A DNA stretch of 64,000 nucleotides from Athripsodes cinereus (taxonomy: Eukaryota > Arthropoda > Insecta > Trichoptera > Leptoceridae), in contig OX388317.1 of NCBI GenBank assembly GCA_947579605.1, forward strand, positions 21,967,384 through 22,031,383, written 5' to 3'. A model generated the notes under the pieces. It ran no database searches. It was not told the origin of the DNA and saw nothing but the letters and a program-made list of their open reading frames with translations. Below are positions 53,301-62,489 of the stretch, piece by piece. A program made the translations under genes and the position numbers. Within the stretch, counting starts at the first letter, position 1. Every line of letters starts with the position of its first letter.

Positions 53301-54353
53301 AAAAAGTTAATTAAAGATTTTTTATATTGGCCGAACATAAATTCAGATATAAAAAATATTATTGAACAATGTGAAACTTGTTTAAAATATATGCCAAAAA
53401 ATCAGGCAGAAACTATGATTTCTCATCCAATTTCAAATTATCCATGGGAAAGAGTGGGAGTAGATATTTTGACTTTTGAAGGAAATTATTTTTTGATTGT
53501 AATTGATTATTACTCAAAATATATTGAGATAGAAAATATGTATAAACACTATACAGCAAATTTGGTTGTCAATAAATTAAAAACTATATTTAGTAGACAT
53601 GGAATTCCATTGGAGTTGATAAGTGATGGTGGGCCACCTTTTAATTCAATTGTATTTAAATCATTTATACATGATTGGGATATTCATCACATTTTCACGA
53701 GTCCGTATCATTCAAAATCAAATGGACAAGCTGAAAGCGCAGTTAAAATAGTGAAAAATATTTTCAAAAAGTGTAGAGACAACAACTCAGATATTTATTT
53801 AGCTTTGTTACATTATAGAATAACTCCCAAGGACAATTCACCATCGCCATCTCAATTACTAATGTCGAGACAACTCAGATGTAATTTACCCGTAACTAAA
53901 AAATATTTAAAACCAAAAATTGTCAAATATAAAGATTACAAACAACATATGGAATATAAGCAAAGTATCATGAAAAAACATTATGATAAAAGTTGTAAAG
54001 ATTTGCCTCCACTAAAAATAGGTGACAGTATTGTTTTCCAAAAAGATCCCAATAGTGATTGGGAGCCAGGTGTCGTAATTGAAATTTGTAAAACTCCAAG
54101 ATCATATATAATAAAAGCAATAAATGGTAATAAATATATAAGAAATAGGATTCATTTAAGATATAATACATGTCCAAACAATAGAGATGTAAGAGACAAT
54201 AATGTATGTAAAAAGGTAATTAATAATGAATGTGATAAAACATATACCTATTTACCATCAAATTTAGATTTATCAAAAATACCAAGTTGTTCCAAAGATT
54301 ACATAACCAAATCAGGTAGAGTAGTAAAAGAGCCCGATAGACTTAAATATTGA
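50379..54353 (+). CDS. gag-pol: Gag-Pol polyprotein, Ty3/gypsy (Mag/K02A2.6-like)
   Basis: A single 1324-residue frame. Gag comes first, with two zinc knuckles at about C225-C237 (CGRCGCQHIRGRC) and C244-C257 (CHNCSIPGHFAKMC). The protease active site DTGA is at D322. RT follows: QWVSSLVIVEKNDGNLRLCL, then motif A-type bases, the PFGT block and FIDD at D601-D602. RNase H starts at about D748 (SVDSSKSAIGMVI) with an EKELYA element. Integrase has an HHCC finger (H965, H968, C998, C1001) and a D1029, D1083, E1119 triad with 35 residues between the last two. The tail holds a GDSIVFQKDPNSDWEPGVV segment. No env. The Met at 50379 is the first ATG after the PBS leader. Gag and Pol share one frame, so no frameshift is needed. 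It copies element RNA and integrates the cDNA. No stop or lesion seen; probably young. Confidence 0.95.
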   Translation: MAGSELLRMENFNNTLSFKSWMDRFELYLQATGQDAVGDQRKVALLLFCMGEKGIEVYNTWDEPQKELKYSTIVSKFKEHFIPKQNVTFNRYKLFNRKQKEEETFQEYLINLKEIITTCEFGDLKENILRDIFIINIHQNYKNLQLLLLEKMSKDSDEAMEIVTKYLSTRKTMEELQASKNIYKINTGQSREFHPAIRDKKTLEYQKHNKEHKQRKYDTKIQDICGRCGCQHIRGRCPAYRIKCHNCSIPGHFAKMCKKKITNNNLRTLHDGNTYSDTEDGSEQDSRLEISNIKICNIHNQYKNKWELLLKINGYNLIAIMDTGAMVNVISLENFHKLNFNNGLNIKKSYTKITAFGGFNIPIVGECNILCSINSSMKKQYIRFIICKVECQTIIGLDTCIKLNLLQRNDEINIIVTDLCNIYKDVFEGLGCLPYTCHLSLDPNAIPKADAPRRVPFKLIERLKQELMSLEKIGVIEKISKPTQWVSSLVIVEKNDGNLRLCLDPRNLNNALLKPHYPIPTFEEIRYKIQGAKIFSHLDVTSGFWTIPLDKESSELCTFNTPYGRYCFKRLPFGTNISSEVFSRTMNEYFSDIEGVTIFIDDILIFGKDQISHDNALKKVLERAREINLKFNKKKCKFNLREIKYLGHIFNSEGIKPDPSQIESINNMKSPKNKNDLQRFLGMINYLSPFIENLSEKTALLRQLLKKNIDFVWDENFEKCFNDLKCIISKKPVLIHYNPNKPITLSVDSSKSAIGMVILQDKQPIAYASKTLTSAQCNYAQIEKELYAIVCGCYKFHQYLYGQVVHVETDHKPLVTLFKKSLYDIPARLQRMMLSLQKYNLNVEYVPGKHLYIADTLSRSALPDTETLDFEKDINIHVNSVINNLAITPQKLEEIKKATNEDEALQILKEYYISGWPNSKDKTHNLVKLYWNMQDEINVCNDLIFKGSSLIIPTILRPDILKQMHAGHQGIVKTKKLIKDFLYWPNINSDIKNIIEQCETCLKYMPKNQAETMISHPISNYPWERVGVDILTFEGNYFLIVIDYYSKYIEIENMYKHYTANLVVNKLKTIFSRHGIPLELISDGGPPFNSIVFKSFIHDWDIHHIFTSPYHSKSNGQAESAVKIVKNIFKKCRDNNSDIYLALLHYRITPKDNSPSPSQLLMSRQLRCNLPVTKKYLKPKIVKYKDYKQHMEYKQSIMKKHYDKSCKDLPPLKIGDSIVFQKDPNSDWEPGVVIEICKTPRSYIIKAINGNKYIRNRIHLRYNTCPNNRDVRDNNVCKKVINNECDKTYTYLPSNLDLSKIPSCSKDYITKSGRVVKEPDRLKY

Positions 54354-54420
54354 TTATTATAATATGTTTAATGGATATATAGTAATGGATAAGTAGTATT
54401 ATTAAATAATATAACGTAAA

Positions 54421-54437
54421 AAAAAAAAAAAAAAACA
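54421..54437 (+). promoter_or_regulatory. Probable polypurine tract
   Basis: An A-run directly before the 3' LTR (from about 54417) is the only purine tract in the place where plus-strand priming occurs. It is all A, then CA, with no G. Confidence 0.55.
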
Positions 54438-54602
54438 TGTTGTATTAATTGTTATCAAATATGTAAGAAAGTACCTAGGCACTTTGCTTAGTAGTTATTT
54501 ATTATTATTTCTATTTTGAATTTATTCCATTGGATTGTTTTGTTTTATAATTGAAAATAAAAGTCACTTGAAAACTGGAATCGCATGTTTTAATACATAA
54601 CA
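54438..54602 (+). mobile_element. 3' LTR, 165 bp
   Basis: Same sequence as the 5' LTR by eye. AATAAA at 54556-54561 occupies the same offset (118 bp). It is followed by GTCTG (54603-54607). Confidence 0.95.
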
Positions 54603-54607
54603 GTCTG

Positions 54608-55384
54608 AAAAAATAATCGCCCCCCCCATCTCCTTCCCCTTGATTCGTAATATTAATGATGTGTGTGTGAAGCGAGCGAGACTGTGTTTATATAAGATGA
54701 CCAGAATGTGAGGTACCTATATCTTTTAAATTAATTGTGGCACATGGTGTTGGATGATAGCTGATCTCTGAAAAAAATATCTTTTTTTCTTTACTTTATA
54801 TATCTAGTTATTGTCTGTTTTGTGTTTGTAATAAATAAATAAATAAATAAAAGCATCATCCAAGTCGTATAACGCAACATTTAACAAACGACTGGAAAAT
54901 AAATCTTTAGTCTTTTCGTTAAATAACAATATCACAGTTTCCAATGACGATGCAGAGGTTCTTATTATTCCAAATAGGTACAAACTATTTTACTTTCATC
55001 ACTCATTCTCACAACACGTTTAAGTAATATAATTTTTTTATTTTCATCTTGGTTTACTCACTGCAAAATCATATCAGCTGTAGACGTTGTATTTGAAAAC
55101 AATACTATTAGCTGATATTTTAAACCGACGGTTCTTGGTAGAAATTCGTGTAGAGCTTCCGCTCTCGAAAAGTTTTTTTTTTTTTTATAAAACACTTTTC
55201 GCTTGCCTGATGATGAGAGCGGAAGCTCTTGAAAGCCGGCTCGCGTCCAATAAAAACTCAGAGGATATACTACAAATAAGTGTTTTATTTATTATTAATA
55301 CTATAAGTTCCACAATAGCAACAAACGAACCACTAGCGGTTTTTAACTTTCTTATTTTTGATCAGGCCAGATAACGAATGTTAA
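54608..55384. other. Spacer with an inverted GAGAGCGGAAGCTCT word
   Basis: AGAGCTTCCGCTCTC (55153) and GAGAGCGGAAGCTCT (55226) are inverted complements about 60 bp apart. An (AAAT)n tail at 54831-54851 suggests a LINE end. The ORF across this region is not supported. Confidence 0.4.
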
Positions 55385-55493
55385 ATTTATCATTGTGATT
55401 TAATCAATTATCTAGGCATTAATTGAATGCCGCCGAGTTATACTAACTTCCAGGCGGTTTCGTTAAATGGCTAATTCAACAATTGCGCCGTGA
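55385..55493. repeat. Right end of the split TIR element
   Basis: ATCTAGGCATTAATTGAATG, TTAAATGGCTAATTCAACAA and TTGCGCCGTGAC correspond to the right end at 9640-9671 and pair with 49975-50000. Confidence 0.5.
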
Positions 55494-56845
55494 CATAATG
55501 ATGTATCGATTTTATTTCTTTTCAAATATGTTTATTTAAGAAACCAAAATACATAAAATAATATTATGAGTCAATAATATAATGACAGGAACAATAAAAA
55601 TATAATTTTAATATCACTTTGAAGTTTATCGTTATATAATTTGCTAAGTAATAATTACCATGGAAATTAAGTAAGTGAAATAAAAATAAAGTCTCTTTGG
55701 CATAGTAGGTACATCCTTTTATTTGATTTTTTAAATATATATTATAATGAACCTACACAGCGCAGTTCCTGAAATAGTTAAGTCCCCCCCTTTTTTAGTT
55801 CGCTTTGTGTGTCCTTTAAAAGACTGCCATTTGTAAAACGTACCTACTGACTTCTAATATTTGTCATCTTTTTCATTACTTCGATTTTTTTAATTAATAT
55901 TTTGATTTCTTCCACAAGCTTTCTTTTTTTATTGACCAAAATTATTGATCAATTTTTTATTTTAATTTCTATAATGTATTTTATGTATACAATATTTATC
56001 ACGTTAAAGGATTAGGCCGTGAATTTCTACCACAAAAAATGACCTAGTATTTTCAATTGGACGATTAAGTATAGGTAGGTACTAGGTACACATACTGAGG
56101 TTTATAAAGAGAGGAAGATTTATATAGTTATTACATGCGGTTAATTTAATAACTATCCCGCTTGTAACAGATAACATGATTAATTAATTTATTTATTGTC
56201 TTGCTTCAGAACAGTCTTCTTAAAAAATAATAACAAATAAATATAACACAGATCATGGATCAAAAAAGTTATCTTATATTAAAACATATAACTTTTTTGA
56301 AATGTCTGACGATTCTCTATGGGAAAATAGTTTACATGTACATAGATATATCAGTACTATCATATGCAAGGTTAAACGTTAGATAAAGAAAATTCAATTT
56401 CCTCTTAGAATAGATTATCATCATTTGCTCGATTTCTTGTTATTGAAAGAATCGATTTTTTGGATAAAAAACGTAAAATTGCATAGAAAATAACAATGAA
56501 GCAATATTATCTTTTTCTCACCATCCTTTTGCTAGCATGGGAAGATATTAACAAGTTTTTAGTGAACCCGTACAAAAGTGGATGACCCACTTCTTTGAGA
56601 AAATTTTCTCGTGTCCTGTAAAAGTTAAGAAATTGTAATACTCAACCCTACGTAATCTAAATAGCTTAGAATCTCATTTAGGACTTACTACTACATATTA
56701 TTCATAGCAATAACTCTTCTAGAAAGTAAATTAAATAACTTAAATGAAAATAAAAAAAACGAAATTGGCTCATTAAAAATGGTAGGTATAGCTACCCTGG
56801 TGAGAAATAATGAAGTTTTGTAAAATCATTTCACTTACTTTTAAG
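55494..56845. other. Unassigned AT-rich DNA
   Basis: GAAAATTTTCTCGTGTCCTG (56599-56618) is a small family R-like word. Nothing else recognised. Confidence 0.45.
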
Positions 56846-56847
56846 TA

Positions 56848-57025
56848 ACACAATTCCATAAAAATGCTAATAAACCTAATAAAACACAGAGAGACATCTT
56901 TTGACTTATCAGGTTATTATCGACAAGTTGAAAGATGTCTATCTCAGAATCAATAATCTATAGTAGAAAGAAACACTTGTTTCAAATTACATAACACGGA
57001 ATTCTACTACGTGTGCACCGACACA
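56848..57025 (-). repeat. Diverged foldback family F1 copy
   Basis: On the reverse strand it reads GTGTCGGTGCACACGTAGTA then GAATTCCGTG, AGACATCTTTCAACTTGTC and ATGGAATTGTG, the motif order of F1. The AAAGATGTCT / AGACATCTTT words are inverted within it. Confidence 0.5.
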
Positions 57026-57458
57026 ATTAATAAATTATGATTTAGTTTAGAAATAATTTTTTTATGAATAACTGTGATACTTACAAAGAAAAATAGTTTT
57101 TTTATTATAAAAAAAGAAGAATTTAAAAGTACCATGAAATGATTAAAGATGTTCCTTTAGACGTCTGTTACAAGTTAACAAAGGGAGTTTTAATATATAA
57201 AGTGAAAAGTTTTAATTTGTTTTTAATCAAATTCGTCAGTTTGTTCTCACCTGCCATAGAAAGTTGACTAGAAGGCTTTATTCTAGAGTAAAAAGTTTAC
57301 TATGTACTTATGTATATGTACCTATAATTATTATTATTCCTTTTCCTTGCTAGAAACAAAACACTGTTACAAGTTTATAAAATTTCATGTTTATTCGTAC
57401 TTTTGTTTTGAAATACAGGAAGATAATAAATAACAAGGGAGAGAAAAAAAAATTATCC
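57026..57458. other. Unassigned AT-rich DNA
   Basis: No features recognised. Confidence 0.4.
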
Positions 57459-57459
57459 C

Positions 57460-57712
57460 GTGGAGCACCCGGTAAAGAATTGGTCTCCCACTCTTCTTCG
57501 TAAGTTTTCGAGTGCGCGTAAAAGGCAGGTGTTCGAACAAATTAAGACATTTTACATCTTAAATTCAGCGATGAGGTTTACCACCCATCCTGAATGTCTT
57601 GATTTTATATTGGCACGGAGAGGACAGCTTGTATGTTTTTTTTACATGCAGCTGGTCAGCTGGCTACCCCACTTGTGGGATATGCCGTGATGGTATAGTA
57701 GTAGTAGTAGTA
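57460..57712 (+). repeat. SINE-like repeat family R, best-preserved copy
   Basis: Runs CCGTGGAGCACCCGGTAAAG, AATTGGTCTCCCACTCTTCT, TAAGTTTTCGAGTGCGCGTA, AAGGCAGGTGTTCGAACAAA, TTCAGCGATGAGGTTTACCA, CCCATCCTGAATGTCTTGAT, TGGCACGGAGAGGACAGCTT, CATGCAGCTGGTCAGCTGGC and CTTGTGGGATATGCCGTGAT, then GTAGTAGTAGTAG. It has no RT-like coding content and no clear A or B box, so it may be a SINE with a non-tRNA head or a LINE-derived tail. Used here as the family reference. Confidence 0.85.
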
Positions 57713-58074
57713 GAAAAAAAATCACTTAAAAAAGATCAGCAGCTAAAGACGAGCGAGACAACTTGCTAGGTACTCCAACTTTAAACGGAGAAAAAATTAA
57801 AGAATGCCAATAAGAAAATGTTGGAAGATCTAAGGAAATTATGTCATTCGTCAATTTCCTATATACTTGCATTTTTTTTATTTATGCATAGTTGTCTAAA
57901 TGTATATTAAGGTTTTGTCAACTTTGAACATAAATTATTCCCGATTCAGAGTACTGATCACGAATTGAAGTTTCACTTTTTAAGTAAGTTGTGACGTCAC
58001 TATGTTTTTAATTTTTTTTAATAATTCTTACAAATGATGTTTACCCTGTTTTCATATACGTTCATATATACATT
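57713..58074. other. Unassigned AT-rich DNA
   Basis: No features recognised. Confidence 0.4.
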
Positions 58075-58215
58075 TTCCCTTCAACGCTAATACCGGGAGT
58101 ATAGGGAAGAAACCATTTTGCTCCATTCCGAGGGTCATGGTGCTAATTGAGTTGCCTCTATCCACGCCTTTTTTAGCGCTCCGTTTCGTTGCCAAAAGAA
58201 CGGTGTTTTGTGAAT
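58075..58215 (-). pseudogene. Decayed LINE-G tail
   Basis: TTCCCTTCAACGCTAATACC, GGGAAGAAACCATTTTGCTC and AAAGAACGGTGTTTTGTGAA align with the 44-kb and 47-kb LINE-G ends with many substitutions. An old copy of the same family. Confidence 0.65.
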
Positions 58216-58900
58216 TTTCGTAAAAGAAACCTTAAATTATTTGGAAATTTGATCTCAAAACTGACTTAAAAAGTTAAAATAAATATTCACTATTGCTACT
58301 CAGACGACTTTTATAAAGTTGTTTTCAACTTTTATAAAGTTGTTCAATCATAATAGTAATAATTATTTATTTCTCACAATATTTTTTAAAGCAAGGGGTA
58401 AGTATGTGTTATTATTATTTACTAGCAACGTGTTTGTCATACGCTTCGGTAATTTGCGGGACCTTGATTGGTTTGTTTAATGGAGAAATGTGAATGTTAA
58501 TATTTGTTAGGTTGAACTGTTTATGTCCCTTAAGAATATAAAAAAAAAAAATTAAGCACTAAATATAACATTTTTTCAAAATTTGTATTCACATTCATAC
58601 ACTCAATACTATTTTACTTCACTGGACCCGTATTAACGTTATATTTAATGAAACAACGATAACGATACTTTGCGAACCTTTAAGCATGTGATGCTGTCCT
58701 TCTCTGTGCACGGTGTCTATTTGTGCAGGCAGTAGTGGGTGTGAGTGGGACAGCGGCACAATCATGCATTGCTTTAATGTATACACTTTGTGAATAATAA
58801 TAAGTCCATTTTTTTGGCGGGTGCTGCAGTCCGCATTATAGAATTTCGTATATGTGTTCATGATAAAGATGTGTAGTTATTTAAAAAAAATATATATTGT
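58216..58900. other. Unassigned AT-rich DNA
   Basis: A reverse ORF at 58619-58861 has no recognised content. Confidence 0.4.
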
Positions 58901-58972
58901 AATGCATCAAACAGATTGTAATATTTTATATTCAATGGCTTGGTGCCATGAATGATATAAATAAATAAAAAG
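58901..58972 (+). repeat. LINE 3' tail
   Basis: TATTCAATGGCTTGGTGCCA then TGAATGATATAAATAAATAA is LINE-end-like, with a tetranucleotide-repeat tail. Confidence 0.45.
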
Positions 58973-60071
58973 TAATACTATCTATAATAAAAAACAGCGT
59001 TAAACCGAAAAATGAAGGAAAATGAAAAAAAAAGTCTTGCTACACAACAGTACAATGCCGGGCTTTGAACTTGCAATAATAATAAAATATGAATTTACAA
59101 AGACAGATATGAATTTGATTCTCGATTGAACGGAAATGATATGACAAAAGAGACTTTTTGATTGAAATATCTATTATTTCCCATTGGAAATGTTGAAGAA
59201 ATTGACGGAAATTCGCCTTTATTGCCCCTTTTTTCGATATCTTTGAATTTGGAAATAACACTTTTACGGAGAAGTATTTTATCGATAACTATGTAACATA
59301 CATTTTATACGACTCACCCCTTTACCTTACTCTAAATTTTACATTAATCATTTGCATTAAATGTTTCGGCGTTAATATTGTGAAACGACATGTTAATTAA
59401 GTTTAAAATATAATTTAAATGTTATTAAGAAAACCCCTTACCTAACATTCCTTAACAATTTAATGTAAATATAGCTATGCTTATTTTTTTAGTTTAAGTT
59501 TTAAGCTCAGTCTTGATTATGCCAATTTATTGATGAAAGCATTGGGCATGTTTGAGACATACGTTGTGTACATTTATGTGAAAGAAAAAACAATCCTATC
59601 TTTCAATTTTGAATTTTTTTAATAAACTTTATATACGCAATATTTTTGAACTAACGAAATTAAATGATGAAATAAAATAAATACACTAATAAAATAATAA
59701 AATAAATACAATAATAAAATCAAGCAAAAATTTGCCATGTGCCACAAATTCTACACTCACACTAAGATTGACATTTATTTTGACTTCAATCTCTCAATTC
59801 TGAAAATCGTTAATTATCTCATCATCATCTGTCGCCACAACATGCGATTCTCTACGTGTGCTCTGAGTGGACTGAGATATCTCAGTGTCTGAAATATCCA
59901 TGATACCGTTGCTTGGATGATAACCATTCATTTATCATCTTGTAGTTAGTTCCAACAATCAGGCTATCCATTACTGTCGATTGAAATTTAATGTTTATAC
60001 ATAGAATTGTTACTAAGAGTAATCTGTAGATATGTACAAGTGATTGGAACTAAACATTTTTTTTTTTTTTT
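58973..60071. other. Unassigned AT-rich DNA
   Basis: AAATAAATACA(C/A)TAATAAAAT is duplicated at 59676-59715. A short GC-richer patch (59820-59890) has no match. Confidence 0.4.
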
Positions 60072-60072
60072 A

Positions 60073-60235
60073 AAGATATATATGGGTTTTGTTATAAACC
60101 CATATACAACCTTATACACCTTTCACAGTAAGCTAAAAGCTTGTGTCGTGAAAGGGGAGTTTGCCGGCACCTGGGATCGAACCCCGGACCCCTTGTTCAC
60201 AAGGCCGAGACTCTACCTCCAGGCTACCGACGAAC
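60073..60235 (-). repeat. SINE1, reverse copy, near full length
   Basis: AAGATATATATGGGTTTTGT, CTTTCACAGTAAGCTAAAAG, the inverse B box GGGATCGAACCCCGG and GGCTACCGACGAAC are present. The next 21 bases outside the head (ATCAGGAATCTAAACGTG...) are the inverse of the flank of the 8.1-kb copy. Confidence 0.85.
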
Positions 60236-60314
60236 TATCAGGAATCTAAACGTGAGTGTTCTATAATAAGCAAATATTCATAAAACATCCCTTAAAAGCC
60301 ATTTTACACATTCA

Positions 60315-60430
60315 TTTCAGCGATGAGGCATACCACTCATCCTGAATGTCTTAATTTTAATTTGCCAGTTTGTTACGTGCACTTAATCTGCTGGCTACTC
60401 CACTTGTGGGATACGCCGCGACAGTAAGAA
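60315..60430 (+). repeat. SINE-like repeat family R, 3' half
   Basis: TTCAGCGATGAGGCATACCA, CATCCTGAATGTCTTAATTT, CTGCTGGCTACTCCACTTGT and GGGATACGCCGCGAC follow the reference copy. Confidence 0.75.
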
Positions 60431-61269
60431 TAGATATGTTTATAATACTCATAAAAAAATAAAACTTTATTGGTCGAAAAATGTGTCATAGGGCGAGCTT
60501 ATCGCAAAAATGATTTTTCTATACGGCCCTTAATATCATAGTGGAAAATTATTAGTATTACCTTTAATTCTCCAACTGACCTCGTATTTAGTAGGGGGTC
60601 CCACATAATAAAAATACACTTTTATTTTAATATCCGAAAATAATAATAAAATATTATCTATAAATTATAGCAACACTACGTGTGATGTTGTAATGGTAAC
60701 CCCTTACATACAATTCTACGGCTCAACAAAGGGATTTCGTACGTGAAAACGGATAAAATGTACGTAAAAACAGCGAAAAAAACTTTTTCTTTATCTTTAT
60801 CCTAATACCCAAATATAATGAGATTTTACAACATAAACAAAATATCATTTCGTGCACTATTACCAGTGTAGGCGCACAGTGGTGTAACCAACTTTTATGG
60901 TTACCAGTCAATTTAACACACTTCGTCAATGTGTAAAAGTTGTAAGATATAATATAAATTAAAGGTTAGTGATATCAGATGGCTGTATATTCGGAAATCT
61001 ATTGAAATTGTTGAAAATTATTATAAATTGTACACCAACTCTGTATGCAAAATAAAATATTAATTATAATGGTGATTTTATATATTACCTATTAAATATT
61101 TTACGATGTAATAATTCATTTAATTCAACTGTGCAAAATCGTATGTAAAATCACCGTAAAAGTTTTCAAAAAAAAAAACAGTTTTTCATCGTTATAGAAT
61201 CTTTTTTATTCAAATCAGCGAGTTTGCTTTCAAAACCAAATTGTAAATTATATTATTAATTAATGTAAT
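60431..61269. other. Unassigned AT-rich DNA
   Basis: No gene. A reverse ORF at 60723-60929 is unsupported. Confidence 0.4.
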
Positions 61270-62040
61270 TCCCGAGAACTACAAAACTAGTGTGATTACT
61301 CCTATTCACAAATCTGAATCAGCTGATGAGGTAGGAAATTATAGACCTATATCATTGATCTCTAACATTGCAAAGATCATAGAAAAAATTATTAAAAAAC
61401 AAATGACAAAATATTTAGTGAAAAATAGAGTTATAAGTGGAAATCAATACGGATTCATGCCGAATTTGAGCACACAGGATGCCATTGCGGAACTCACTAA
61501 CAAGGTATATGCTTCCATGGATAAAGGGAAAAAATCTATAGGCACTTTCATAGATCTAAGAAAGGCATTTAAAGGGAAAAAATCTATAGGCACTTTCATA
61601 GATCTAAGAAAGGCATTTGATAGTGTTTCGCATATGCATCTGATAACGAAGCTATCACACCTTGGATTTAGAAACGAAGCTCTCTCGTTGATAAAAAGTT
61701 ATTTGCACGAAAGGAAACAATATACAAGGATCTGTGATGAGCTTAGCCACCCCAAGTCCACAAAATTCGGAATACCTCAAGGGACAGTTCTGGGACCTTC
61801 CCTTTTCATAATATTTGTCAACGACATGTTTGCACTACCAATCGAAAGCACTGTAATTTCATATGCGGACGACACAGTTTTGTTTACTGAGGGTAAAACC
61901 TGGAACGAGGTGAAAAATATAGCGAACCGTGATATTAATATTCTTAAGAAATGGTCTGCTCTCGCTAAATACAGAAAAAACAGCTTACATGGCATTTTCC
62001 ATAAACAGAACGTGCAGTCCTGGTGATATGGATGTGACGA
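61270..62040 (+). pseudogene. LINE-C reverse transcriptase fragment with internal duplication and frameshift
   Basis: The frame 61292-62026 starts inside the RT (ITPIHKSESADEVGNYRPIS) and shows NQYGFMPNLSTQDAIAEL, motif A as GTFIDLRKAFD, FGIPQGTVLGPSLFIIFVND and YADD (aspartates at 61868-61873). Motif A is preceded by an exact extra copy of 48 bp (61523-61570 repeated at 61571-61618), which adds 16 residues in frame. After LKKW (about 61955) the family sequence moves to another frame (LLSLNTEKTAYMAFSINRTC, then GDMDVTI), so an indel lies there. It is 5'-truncated and cut off at about 62040 by another element. Jockey/CR1-group by motif form. Confidence 0.85.
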
Positions 62041-62041
62041 T

Positions 62042-62155
62042 TAGGGGATTCGATCCCGGGATCCCGAATCCCGGGATCCCGGGATCCCGGTCGTATTTTA
62101 GTCCCGAAATTTTCGGGATTAAATTTAAGAAATCCCGGGATTTTCGGGATTAATA
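62042..62155. repeat. CCCGGGATC palindromic tract
   Basis: Overlapping CCCGGGAT, ATCCCGAATCCCGGGATCCC and ATTTTCGGGATT units fill about 100 bp. Each unit is nearly self-complementary, so both strands read alike and either strand encodes PGI(P/R)-type repeats. This is GC-rich in an AT-rich region. It directly follows the LINE-C break and precedes hAT transposase remnants. Confidence 0.75.
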
Positions 62156-62159
62156 CAAT

Positions 62160-62432
62160 TATACAATAAGTCAAGAATTTGGGACTCATTCGCATCAATG
62201 AATCACTGACAGCCGAAGCTTGTGTTAGTATCTTAAAAGAGCGCTATTCTGAGTTCGATATCTCACTAGATACGATATTGTGGCAATAGTTACTGATGGT
62301 CCAAATTACAGTTGGAAAACTTGTTAATGCAAAGCACCTAGTTTGTTTTGCACACGGTATTCACTTAGCCGTTTGTGATTTATTGTATAGAAAAATACCT
62401 GCAAATAAACCTATCAGTGATGATATTTTATT
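62160..62432 (+). pseudogene. hAT transposase remnant, first part
   Basis: With several shifts the bases read DIVAIVTDGPNYSWK, KLVNAKHLVC, then FAHGIHLAVCDLLYRKIPAN and PISDDILF. A TDG...K.G(K/R)L....H..C.AHG(I/L)(H/Q)L.V.D.LY order is the mid-region of hAT transposases, including the second catalytic Asp (in TDG) and the CxxH-like CFAHG block. Multiple stops. The frame stops at the insertion point near 62432 and resumes at 63405. Confidence 0.7.
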
Positions 62433-62482
62433 TATTTATTTATTTAATACATAAACGGCTATCGCCTTTTATTGATGATTTG
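62433..62482 (-). repeat. Reverse LINE 3' tail at the insertion boundary
   Basis: TATTTATTTATTTAATACAT then AAACGGCTATCGCCTTTTAT is the inverse of a LINE end (AAAAGGCGATAGCCG...). Its orientation is opposite to the LINE-D piece that follows. Confidence 0.5.
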
Positions 62483-62489
62483 GATGGTG

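Noticed and set aside
61777..61995. Reverse ORF over LINE-C
   Set aside because: Antisense shadow of the RT frame.
62042..62198. PGIPGSR-type repeat protein encoded on either strand
   Set aside because: The peptide repeat is a by-product of self-complementary CCCGGGAT units, with no independent coding evidence.
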